A DNA stretch of 64,000 bases, from positions 248,001 through 312,000 of the forward strand of contig NW_025920106.1 of NCBI RefSeq assembly GCF_902686445.1, given 5' to 3'. The translations under genes and the position numbers were made by a program. Of this stretch, positions 46,676 to 58,075 are shown one piece after another; position 1 is the stretch's first letter; each line of letters opens with the position of its first letter. Source of the DNA: Sciurus carolinensis. Lineage: Eukaryota; Chordata; Mammalia; Rodentia; Sciuridae. Under the pieces are notes generated by a model. That model ran no database searches. It saw only the letters and a list, made by a program, of their open reading frames with translations, and was not told where the DNA came from.

Positions 46676-48745
46676 GGACCACCCCTTAGGGTGATGGTTT
46701 TTCAAGTAGAAATGGTGGGGTTCATATCCCCAGCACCATGGGATGGATAAAAATAAAAAACAACATGAAAAGACACTTCAGAGGGTGCAGACCTCCTCTC
46801 CTCTCAACCTTTATTTTTCCTCCTCTTTTATTCATCTGAATCAAACTATTACAAAAACTTAGGGTTTCTCCTACCAGCAATTTCCTTTGCCACCATTTAG
46901 TAGGGAGCTGCACTCAAAGGCAGCAGTTCATCCTCATTCACCAGCAATTAAGAGGAAGTGTTTCTTCCCATCTTACAATTCTCATCACTTTAGACCTTAC
47001 CACTCACTCTTGAGTGTCCTATCACAATCTTTTCCCAGCAAATGCTCTTGATTAGAAATGTGCAGCAGGTTACAGTGGCACAAAATTGAAATTGATCCCT
47101 CACAGGCCTTTCCAATTTAGAGGCTTTTTGGACAAACACTGAGACTGCCAAAGAAGAGGAAATAGACCCATGAGCAACACTTAAGCCTTCAGAAGTTGCA
47201 TCCAACTTCACCAACTATACCCAGGTTTCAGATGTCTCCTGATTCAACTTTCTAGGACAAAGAGAGCAACCCACAAGATTGGGTGTAAAGTGTCCCAGTT
47301 CATAGATCACTTAACCCACCATGCTCACTGCATGTTCCAGTGGCCTGTGCATCTGTCATCAGCCATCATTCAGTGTGGTTGCTAGGACCCTAGGCTAATT
47401 TCATGACTAGGATATTCCGGCTGTGACCAGTTCTGGAAGAGATGGTTAGGAAGGAAATAGCGCTGGGGCAGGTGTTCAGCTTGAGGATCCATGTGTCCGC
47501 AGGCACACCTCCACACAAACAAGCCTAGTGGAACTCGTGGGGTATAACTGCCTGCTGTCATGATGCCCACTGTAGCCAAAGGAGTGCAGTGACACAAAGC
47601 AGACCTGAAGTTTAGTGTGAGCTGTCATGCTTCAGAGGAGTTCTTTGTCCTGCCTGGTGCTGGAGGCATCCAGGGACCACAGGGCTGTGCTCTCCTGGCT
47701 GAAGAGGTTAGAATCACATTTTGGAACACCTCAGTTCCCCTGCACTTGCTCCCATCTTCTTTCCTCTGACCATCCCAACTGTGCTAGTGCTTGTTTTCAA
47801 TCTTGAACTGAAGCAGCCAGGAGCAGAAGCTTCTTGGGTTGGCATGGGAACTGCACATCCATGGTGTAGTAAGGCCTTTCCTCTGTGACCTCAGGTGGAA
47901 ACTGTGGGGCTAGGAGCAGATTCCCTGAGATACTCCTCGAACTCCATGTTGCTCAAGGTTTGGAAAACCCTTACGGAGAGAGAAACCAACTCTTCATCAT
48001 CTGGAGCTTGGAATCATTGAACCATTCACACCCAAATTCCCCAATTCCTGGCCCTTCTACCTGGAGAGAGGATCTCCCTATTTTTTGCTCACATGTCACA
48101 GGAGCATTTGTCATGAAGTGAGGCATTGTCCTAAAGTAACTGAATGCAACTGAATTATTGAGAGATCTGGGACATGAAATTCATCCCATTGTTGATTGTA
48201 ACAATTTTTGAGAGTGAAAACTAAAAACATACTGAGAGTAAGATTGAAATTGGATGGGAAGTATTTCCTTTCTGCCAGAAAACATGGGTCCCAGGAAGCC
48301 AGTCCTCGAGTGCCATCACCACTTGCATTTGCCTGTTTATATTTGCTGACATTCTTTGACTAAGATGATGAGGTATTCCCTACTTGAGTAAAACTGGCTT
48401 TTCACAGGAAAAACACCTACCTCTACCTCACCCCTACCTGAGGAGATATTCAAGATTCAGAACCAGCACTGGCTTGTGCATTTTGCACTGCACACTGCTG
48501 GGTAGACGTTCCCAAAGTAAAATTGCAAAAGGAAAAGTAAAAAAGAAATAAAATCAAGGAAGTTGTCAGTGGACTGTAAATATAATGACTAGAATGCAAA
48601 AGAAAATGGTCCCCCAAATCTCCATTCATACTAACAACCTGAGAACATTTTAATACACTCATAGTCCTGATTCTCCTCGAGCCCTGTTCTCCATAGATCA
48701 GTGATATATTTTTCTGCACAGGGATGAGCTACGACCAGATTCCTC
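46676..48745 (+). repeat. Array unit 5
   Basis: Starts in the tRNA-like segment (46678-46742) and runs in register to 48745. It lacks the first part of the unit in plus orientation because of the inversion. Confidence 0.87.
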
Positions 48746-48783
48746 CTTAAGGAAAGACTGGATAATTCTTTCCCTTAGGACAC

Positions 48784-49277
48784 TGTCGCGTCCCCTCTGC
48801 CCGCAGAGAGAGACACAGCAAACGTCTGAAGCTTTGGAAATTTATTATGCACAGTTTCTTTCCTACGCTTCTCTTACCCCTAGCTTCTGTGCACTCTCAG
48901 CTTCCCTTTTCCCAGCTCCTTCCTCTCCCGCATACTCCCTCTTTCCAGCTCCGCTCCGCTGCTGCTGCGGCCTCCGTCGCCGCCGTCGCCGCCGCCGGTT
49001 CTTCCGCTTCTTCCGTCCCTTCCTCAGCTTCTGCCCCCTACTCTCCCACCCACCAGGCTTATATACACTTCAGTCAATCAGGGGAGAGTACACGAGATAA
49101 ACGCGGACAGCTGCAGGCACAGGACGGGTGCACGAGGGGGGGCATGCTCTAGTCACATCGTTAACTAGCCAATTATTGGAATTCGCTGGTTGTTTACTGT
49201 ATAGCTGGCCGCCTCTGGCTCAGCGTCAGGCGCCATCTTGACCACGCCCGAGGCTGGGGTTCCCGGGAACCCCCACA
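48784..49277 (-). repeat. Solo IAP-like ERV2 LTR in unit 6 (first)
   Basis: Flanked by the 6-bp duplication GGACAC (48778-48783 and 49278-49283). Minus strand begins TGTGGGGGTTCCCGGG and ends CGCGACA. It carries CAAGATGGCGCC at 49230-49241, TATATAAG at 49058-49065, an AATAAA signal at 48841-48846 and a (CCG)n-rich stretch at 48970-49000. Same family as 14760-15223. Confidence 0.9.
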
Positions 49278-50880
49278 GGACACACCAATAAACTGTGGGT
49301 GTTGAGATGTAAAATAGGTTATTTGCAAGATTGTTGTGAAAAGGAGAATTAAGAATTAGAATTTCTTTGATTGGATTTGTCTAGAGTTGCTACTTTGCAT
49401 AGAACTAAATAGACACAGAATTAGAATGGATCAAGTGATGTACCTCAAATGAGCTATGTCTGTTCTGAGGATATAGACCACCCTGTAGGATGCTGACTTT
49501 GCAAGTAGAAAGGCCGGGGTTCAAATCCCCAGCACCATGGGATGGAGATAAGTAAAAAACAACATGAAAAGACACTTCGGAGGGTGCAGACCTCCTCTCC
49601 TCTCAACCTTTTACTTTTCCCCCTCTTTTATTCAATGGAATCAAACCTTTACAAGAACATAGAGTTTCTCCTGCCAGTGACTTCCTTTGACTCCTTTCAG
49701 CCAGCAGCATCACTCAAAGGCAGCAGTGCATCCCCAGTCACATGCATTTCTTAAGAGGAAGTGTTCCTTCCCATCTTTCAACTCTCATCACTTTAGACCT
49801 TACCACTCACTCTTGAGTGTCCTAACACCATCTTTTCCCAGCAAATGCTCTTGATTTGAAATGTGCAGCAAGTTGCAGTGGCTCAAAATTGAAATTGACC
49901 CCTCACAGACCCTTTCCAATTTTGAGGCTTTTTGGACACACTCCCAGACTGCCAATGAAGGGGAAATTCAGAGATGAGCACCACTTAAACCTTCTGAAGA
50001 TGCTTCCATCTTCACCTAGAAGACCCAGGTTCCAGATGTCTCCTGAGTCAACTTTCTAGGAAAAAAGAGAGCAACCCATATGATTGGGTGTAAAGTGTCC
50101 CAGTTCAAAGATCACTTAACCCACCATGCTCACTGCATGCTTCAGTGGACTGAGCATCTGTCACCAGCCATCATTCAGTGTGGTTGCTAGGACCCTAAAC
50201 TAGTATATTGACTAGAATATTCTGGGTGTGCCCAGTCCTGGAACAGAGGTTTTGGAAAGAAATAGCATTGGGGCAGGTCCTCCGCTTGGAGATCCACATG
50301 TCCCCAGGCACTTCTCCACCCAAACAGTCCACCTGGAACTGGTGGGGGAAAACTGCCTGCTGTCATGATGCCCAGTGTAGTCAATGGAGTGCAGTGATGC
50401 CTAGCAGTCCTGAAGTTTAGTGTAAGCTGTCACGCTTCAGAGGAGTTCTTTGTCCTGCGTGGTCCTGGAGGCATCCAGGGATCACAGGGCTGTGCTCTCC
50501 TGGCTGAAGAGGTTAGAATCACAATTTGGAACATCTCTGTTCCCTGGTACTTGCTCCCATCTTCTTTCCTCTGACCATCCCATCTGTGCTGGTGCTTATT
50601 TTCAATCTTGGTCTGAAGCAGCCAGGAGCAGAAGCTTCTCTGGTTGCCATGGGAACCGTGACTCCATGGTGCAGTAAAACCTTTCTCTGTGACCTCAGGT
50701 GGAATCTGTGGGTCTAGCAGCAGGTTTCCTGAGACACTTCTCGAACTCCATGTTGCTAAAGGTTTGGAAAACCCTTATGGAGATAGAAACCAACTGTTCA
50801 TCATGTGGAGCCTGGAATCTTCTAGCCATTCACACCTGAACTCCTTGATGCGTGGCCCTTCTACCTGGAGAGAGGAACTC

Positions 50881-51245
50881 TATCGCGCTCCCCGCCCGCA
50901 GAGAGACACGACACCTGGTTCTTTTCAGCCTTTTTATTGCGCGCACCCCCATCCTCTCAGTTCTTTCTTTGTTCTCTTTCTTTGTTCTCCCTTTCGAGGA
51001 ACTTACACTCCAATATATGCATTACCGTAACCAATCAGCATTAGAGCATGAGGGGAGAGCATGAACAGATACAGGCAGCAAATGCAGACATGCAGTGATC
51101 ATGCACTGTCCACGAGGGAACTCAACCAATCCCTGGAACTTCCTCAAAATAATGTCAGTTGTTTGTGCAAAAGTTAACTGCTCTGGCTCACTGCCAGGCG
51201 CCATCTTAGCCTTACCTAGGGCCAGGGGTCCCGGGCACCCCGACA
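50881..51245 (-). repeat. Solo IAP-like ERV2 LTR in unit 6 (second)
   Basis: Flanked by the 6-bp duplication GAACTC (50875-50880 and 51246-51251). Minus strand starts TGTCGGGGTGCCCGGGA, carries AAGATGGCGCC at 51197-51209 and a TTTTTATTGCGCGC block near 50930. Shorter and more divergent than the other two, a related subfamily; its far end reads TATCGCG on the plus strand. Confidence 0.88.
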
Positions 51246-51929
51246 GAACTCCCCAATTTTTAATCACATGTCACAGGAGTATTTGTAACAAAGTGAGGCA
51301 TTGTCCTAAAGTAACTGAATGCAACTGAATTATTGAGAGATCTGGGACATGAAATTCATCCCATTGTTGATTGTAACAATTTTTGAGTAAAAGCTAAAAA
51401 CATACGGAGAGGAAGATTGAAATTGGATGAGAAATGTTTCCTTTCTGCCAGCAAACATGGGTCCTGGGAATCCTGTTCTCGAGTGCCATCACCACTTGCC
51501 TTTGCCTGTTTATATTTCCTGACATCCTTTGTCTAAGATGATGAGGGATTCCGTACTTGAAAGAAACTGGCTTTCCACAGGAGAAACATCTTCCTCTACC
51601 TCACCCCTACCTGAGGAGATATTCAAGATCCAGAACCAGCACTGGCTTGTGCATTCTGCACTGCCCACTACTGGGTAGAAGTTCCCAAAGTAAAATTGCC
51701 AAAGGAAAAGTAAAAAAGAAAACAAAATCAAGGAAGCTGTCAGTGGACTGTGAATGTAATGACTGGGGATGTAAAGGAAATTGGTCCAAAAATCTCCTTT
51801 CAAGCTAACAACCTGAGCACATTTTAATACCCTAATAGTCCTGACTCACCTAGAGCCCTGTCCTCTATAGATCAGTGATATATTTTTCTGCTCAGGGATG
51901 AGCTACTACCGGTTTCCTCCTTAAGTAAA

Positions 51930-53489
51930 GACTGGATAATTCTTTTTCTTAGGACACACTGCTAAACTTTCGGTGTTGAGATGTAAAAAAGGTTATTTGC
52001 AAGATTGTTGTGAAAAGGAGAATTAAGAATTTTTTAGACTTTGATTGGCTTTGTCTAGAGTTACTACTTTGCATAGAACTACAGAGACACAGAACCAGAC
52101 TGGATCATATCATGTACCTCAAAATAACTGTTTCTGTGCTCACGATGTAGACCACCCAGGGGGTTCTGGCTTTGCAACTAGAAAGGCCGGGGTTCAAATC
52201 CCCAGCACCATGGGATGGAAATAAGTAAAAAACAACATGAAAAGACAATTTGGATGGTGCAAACCTCCCCTCAAGGACTGCCAAATAAGGGACATCCAGA
52301 GCTAACAACCTGAGCACATTTTAGTACCCTCATAGTCCTGACTCACCTGAAGTCCTGTCCTCTGTAGATCAGTGATATATTTTTCTGCTCAGGGATGAGC
52401 TACCACGGGTTTCCTCTCTTCCAGAACTGGGCACACCCAGAATATCCTAGTCAGGAAACAAGCCTAGGGACCTAGCATTCCCACTTTGATGGCTGGTGAC
52501 AGATGCTCAGGCCACTGGAGTAGGCAGTGAGCATGTTGGTTTAAGTGATCTTTAAACTTGGACACATTACACCCAATCTTGTAGGTTGCTCTCTTTTTCC
52601 TCTATCCATTCACACCCGAACTCCCAGATACCTGGCCCTTCTACCTGGATAGTGGAGGTCCCCATTTTTTGCTCACATGTCACAGGAGCATTTGTAACCC
52701 CTCTAGGGAGACAAACCACACCTTCCACATCTGGAGCCTGGAATTCTCTAGCCATTCACCCCCAAACTCCCTGATGAATGGCTCTTCCACCTGGAGAGAG
52801 GATCTCTCCCATTTTTTGTTCTCATGTCACAGGAGCATTCATAAACAAGTGAGGCATTGTCCTCAGTGTACCTGAATTCAAATGAGTTATTGAGAGATCA
52901 GGGACTTGAATTTCATCATTTTGATCTTTGTAACAAATCTTGAGAGTGAAAGCTAAAAACATCCCGAGAGGAAGATTGAAATTGGATGAGGAATGTTTCC
53001 TTTCTGCCAGCAAACATGGGACCTGGGAACCCAGAACTTGAGTGCCATCATCACTTGCCTTTGTCTGTTGATATTTCCTGACATCCTTTGACTAAGTTGA
53101 TGAGGCTTTCCCTCTTTGAGGAAACTGTCATTTCCCAGGAGAAACAACTTCCTCTATCTCACCCCTACATAAAGCGACAGGCAAAATCCAGAACCAGCAC
53201 TGGCTTGTGCATTTTGCACTGCACTCTGCTGGGTAGAAGTTCCCAAGGTAAAATGCCGAATGGAAAAAGTAAATAAAGAAAAAAAAAATCAAGGAAGGTG
53301 TCAGTAGACTGTGAATGTAATGACTTGGGTTGCAATGGACAGGGATCTTCAAAATCTCCTTTAATACTAACAATCTGAGCCTATTCTAATACCCTCATAG
53401 TCCTGAATCTCCTCAAGTCCTGTCCTCCATAGATCAGTGATGAAATTTTCTCCTCATGGATGAGCTACTACCTGTATCCTCCTTAATGA
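51930..53489 (+). repeat. Array unit 7, scrambled and shortened
   Basis: Only about 1.56 kb. After the tRNA-like segment (52141-52215) the sequence jumps at about 52270 and 52305, contains an inverted piece (52420-52603), then a partial direct duplication of the block ending TTTTTTGCTCACATGTCACAGGAGC (52603-52700 and 52750-52835), then returns to register. Confidence 0.85.
52420..52603 (-). repeat. Inverted unit segment inside unit 7
   Basis: Reverse complement of the segment seen in other units from the CCTGACTAGGATATTC block back to AAAAAGAGAGCAACC. It includes GGCTGGTGACAGATGCTCAG, the complement of the usual CTGAGCATCTGTCACCAGCC. Confidence 0.85.
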
Positions 53490-55776
53490 AAGACCGATAA
53501 TTCTTTCCCTCAGGACACACCCCAAGACTGTGCATTTTGCGATGTAAAAAAAGGTTATTTGCAAGAGTGTTGTGAAAAGGAAAATTAAGAATTCCTTAGT
53601 CATTGATTGGCTTTGTCTAGAGTTCTCTGCACAGAACTAGAGGCACAGAATCTGACTGGATCAAGTCATGTACCTCAAAGGAACTGTTTCTGTGCTGATA
53701 ATATAGACCACCATGTAGTGCGCTGCCTTTGCAAGCAGAAAGCCCGGGGTTCAAAGCCCCAGGACCATGGCATGAAAAAAAGAAAAAAAGAACAAGAAAA
53801 GACACTTCAGAGGGTGCAAGCCTCCTCTCCCCTCAACCTTTCTCTTTTTCTCCTCTCGTATTCAATGCAATCAACACTTTGCAAGAACTTACAGTTTCTG
53901 CTGCCAGCAATTTCCATTGACTCCTTTCAGCGGGGAACTGCACTCAAAGGCAGCAGTGGATCCCGACACATGCATTTCTTAAGAGGAAGTGTTTCTTCTG
54001 ATTTTTTAATTCTCATCACTTTAGACCTTACCACACTCTTGAGTGTCCTATCACCATCTTTTCCCAGCAAATGGTCTTGATTGGCAATGTGCATCCGGTT
54101 GCAGTGGCACAGAATTGAAATAGAGCCCTCACAGGCCCTTTCCAATTTTGAAGCTTTTTGGACACACTCCCAGACTACCAATGAAGGGGACATCCCCAGC
54201 TGAGCACTACTTAAGCCTACAGAAGATGCTTCCAACTTCACCTAGAACACCCAAGTTCCAGATGTCTCCTGATTCAACTTTCTAGGAAAAAGAGAGCAAC
54301 CCGCAAATTTGGGTGTAAAGTGTCCCAAATCAAATATCACTTAACCCACCATGGTCACTACATTCTCCAGTGGCATGAGCATCTGTCACCAGCCACCAGG
54401 CAGTGTAGTTGCTAGGACCCTAGTCTAGTTTCCTGACTAGAATATTCCAGGTGTGCCCAGTCTTGGAGGAGAGAGTTAGGAAGGAAATAGCACTGGGGCA
54501 GGTGCTCAGCTTGGGGATCCATGTGTCCCCAAGCAAACTTCCATCCAAACAAGCGCACTGGATCTGGTGGGGGAAAAATGCATGTTGTCATGATGCCCAG
54601 TGTAGCCAAAGGAGTGCAGCAACTCCTAGAAGAACTGAAGTTTAGTTTAGCTTCAGAATTTTTTGTCCTGCCTTGTCCTGGGGGGATCCACAGACCACGG
54701 GGCTGTGCTCTCCTGGATGAAATGGTTAGAATCACATTTTGGAACACCTCATTCCCTGGCACTCAGGCCCATCTTGTTTCCTTTGACCATCCCAACTGAG
54801 CTCGTGCTTGTTTTCAATCTTGTTCTGAAGCAGCCAGGAGCAGAAGCTTCTCTGGTTGCCATGGGAACCGTGATGCCATGGCGCTGTCAGGCCTTTCCTC
54901 TGTGACCTCAAGTTTAATCTGTGGGTCTAGTGGCATGTTCCTTGAGACACTCCTTGAACACCATGTTGCTCAAGGTTCTGAAAACCCCTCTGGGGAGAGA
55001 AACCAACTCTTCCCCATCTGGAGCATAGAATCCTCTAGCCATTCACCCCTGAACTCCCCGATGAATGGCCCTGCAACATGGATAGAGGAGCTCTCCCACT
55101 TTTTGCTCTCATGTCACAGGAGGATTGTAACCAAGTGAGGTATTGTCCTCACTATACCTGAATGCAACTGAACTATTGAGAGATCAGGGACATAAATTTC
55201 AGCCCTTTGACCAGTGTAACAAATCTTGAGAGTGAAAGCTAAAAACATACCAAGTGGAAGATTGAATTTCAATGAGGAATATTTCCTTTCTGGGAGCTAA
55301 CATGGGTCCTGGGAACCCAGAACGTGAGTGCCATTATCACTTGCCTTTGCCTGTTTATATTTCTTGACATCATTTGACTAAGTTCATGAGGCATTTCCTC
55401 CTTGAAAGAAACTGGCATTTCCCAGGAGAAATAGCTTCCTCTACCTCACACCTTCCTGAAGCTATAGGCAAGTACCAGAAACATAACTGGCTTGTGCATT
55501 CTGCACTGCACTCTGCTGGTTAGAAGTTCCCAAAGTAAAATGCAAAAAGGAAAAGTAAGAAAGAAAAAAATTTCAAGGAAGGTGTCAGTAGAGTGTGAAT
55601 GTAATGAATGATGGGATACAATGAACAATGATCCCCAAAATCTCCTTTCATACTAACAACCTGAGCATATTCTATACCCTCATACTCCTGTCTATCCTCA
55701 AACCCTGTCCTCCATAGATTAGTGATATAATTTTCTGCTCAGGGATGAACTACTACTGGTTTCCTCCTTCAATAAA
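53490..55776 (+). repeat. Array unit 8
   Basis: Uninterrupted, about 2.29 kb. tRNA-like segment at 53701-53768. The frames at 53607-54080 and 54412-54762 (opposite strands) are not conserved between units. Confidence 0.9.
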
Positions 55777-58075
55777 GACCGGAGAATTCTTTCCATCTGG
55801 ACACACCAGTAGACTGTGGGTGTTCAGATGTAAAAAATGTTATTTGTGAGATTGTTGTGAAAAGAAGAATTAAGAATGCCTTAGTCATTGTTTGGCTGTG
55901 TATAGGTTTGCTTCTCTGCATAGATCTTCAGAGACACAGAACATGACTGCATCAATTCATGCACCTCAAAGAAGCTCTTTCTGTGCTGACCATATAGACC
56001 ACCCCGTAGGGTGCTGGCTTTGCAAGCAGAAAGGCCGGGCTTCAATTTGCCAGCACCATGGGATGGAAAAAAGAAAAATACAACAAGTAAAGACACTTCA
56101 GAAGGTGCAAACTTCCTCTCCTCTAGACCTTTTTCTCTTTCCCCTCTCTTATTCAATGGGATCAACCCTTTACAAGTACTTACAGTTCCTCCTGCCACCA
56201 ATTTCCATTTACTCCATTCAGCCCAGAGCTGCACTCAAAGGCAGCAGTGCATCCCCAGTCACATGCATTTCCTAAGAGGAAGTGTTCCTTCCCATCTTTC
56301 AACTCTCATCACTTTAGACCTTACCACTCACTCTTTAGTGTCCAGTCACCATCTTTTCCCAGCAAATGCTCTTGATTGGCAATGTGCATCCAGTTGCAGT
56401 GGCACAGAATTGAAATAGAGTCCTCACAGGCCCTTTCCAATTTTGAGGCTTTTTGGACACACTCCCAGACTACCAATGAAGGGGACATCCACAGCTGAGC
56501 ACCACTTAAGCCTTTATAAGATGCAACCAACTTTACCTAGAAGACCCAGGTTCCAGATGTCTCCTGATTCAACTTTATATGAAAAAGAGAACATCCAGCA
56601 AGAGTGGGAGTAAAGTGTCCCAATTCAAAGATTACTTAACCCACCATGTTCAATGCATGCTCCAGTGGCATGAGGATCTGTCACCTGTCATCATTCAGTG
56701 TGGATGCTAGGAACCTAGGCTATCTTCCTGAATAGGATATTCTGGGTGTGCTCAAACAGGAATAGAGTGTTATGAAGCAAATAGCGCTGGGGCCAGTACT
56801 CAGCTTGGGGATCCTTGTGTTTCCAAGCCCACCTCAACCCACACAGGCCCACTGGAACTGGTGGGATATAACTGCCTGCTATCATGATGCCCAGTATAGC
56901 CAAAGGAGTGCAGCAATGCCCAGTGGACCTGAAGTTTAGTGTGAGCTGTCAGACTTCAGAGGAGTTCTTTGTCCTGCCTGGTCCTGGAGTGATCCAGGGA
57001 CCAAGTTTCTGTGCTCTGCTGGTGGAAGAGGTTAGAATCACATTTTGGAACACCTCAGTTCCCTGGCACTCTCTCCCATCTTCTTTCTTCTGATCATCCC
57101 AACTGAGCTGGTGCTTGATTTCAATATTTGTCTGAAGAAGCCAGAAGCAGAAGTTCTTGGTTGCCATGGGAACCATGAAGCCATGGTGCTGTCAGGTCTT
57201 TCCTATGTGACCTCAGGCAAAATCTGTGGGGCTAGTGGCAGGATACCTGAGACACTCCTCAAACTCCATGTTGCTCAAGGTTCCAAAAACCACTCTGGAG
57301 AGAGCAACCAACTCTTCATCATCAGGAATCTGGAATCCTCTAGTAATTCACTCCTGATCTCCCCAATGCCTGGCCATTTTACCTGGAGAGAGGAGCTCTC
57401 CCATTTTTTGCTCTCATGTCACAGGAGTATTGGTAACCAAGTGAGGTGTTGTTCCCAGTGTAACTGAATGCAACTGAATTATTGAGATATATGGGCCATG
57501 AATTTCAGCCCTTTGCTCATGATACCATATCTTGAGAGTGAAAGTTAAAGTCATAATGAGAGGAAGATTAAAATTGGATGAGGAATGTTTCCTTTCTTCC
57601 AGCAAACCTGGGTCCTGGGAAACCAGACTAGAGTGCCATCAACACTACCCTTTGCTTGTTTATATTACCTGACATCATTTGGCTACTTTGATGAGGCATT
57701 CCCTCCATGAAGGAAATTGGCTTTTTCCAGGAGAAACCCCTTCCTCTACCTCATCGCTACCTGAGGCGATAAGCATGATCCAGAACTTGCAGTGGCTTGT
57801 GCATTTTGCACTGCACTCTGCTGGATAGAAGTTCCCAAATAAAATGAAAAATGAAAAGTTGAAAGAAAGAAAAACCAAAGAAGGTGTCAGTATACTGTGA
57901 ATGTAATGACTGGGGATACAATGGACAATGATCCCCCAAATCTCCTTTTACACTAACAACCTGAGCATATTCTATACCCTCATCATCCTGACTCGCCTTG
58001 AGCCCTGTCCTCCATTGATCAGTGATATAATTTTCTACTCAGGGATGAGCTACTAACATTTTCCTCCTTAAGTAA
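55777..58075 (+). repeat. Array unit 9
   Basis: Uninterrupted, about 2.3 kb. tRNA-like segment at 55991-56062 with a decayed B box. It holds a 69-codon frame at 56884-57093 matching that of unit 1. Confidence 0.9.

Larger units (their letters stand above)
48746..51929 (+). repeat. Array unit 6, carrying two solo LTRs
   Basis: After removal of the LTRs at 48784-49277 and 50881-51245 and their 6-bp duplications, the unit is about 2.31 kb and in standard order. tRNA-like segment at 49470-49541 with an intact GGTTCAAATCCCC. Confidence 0.88.
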
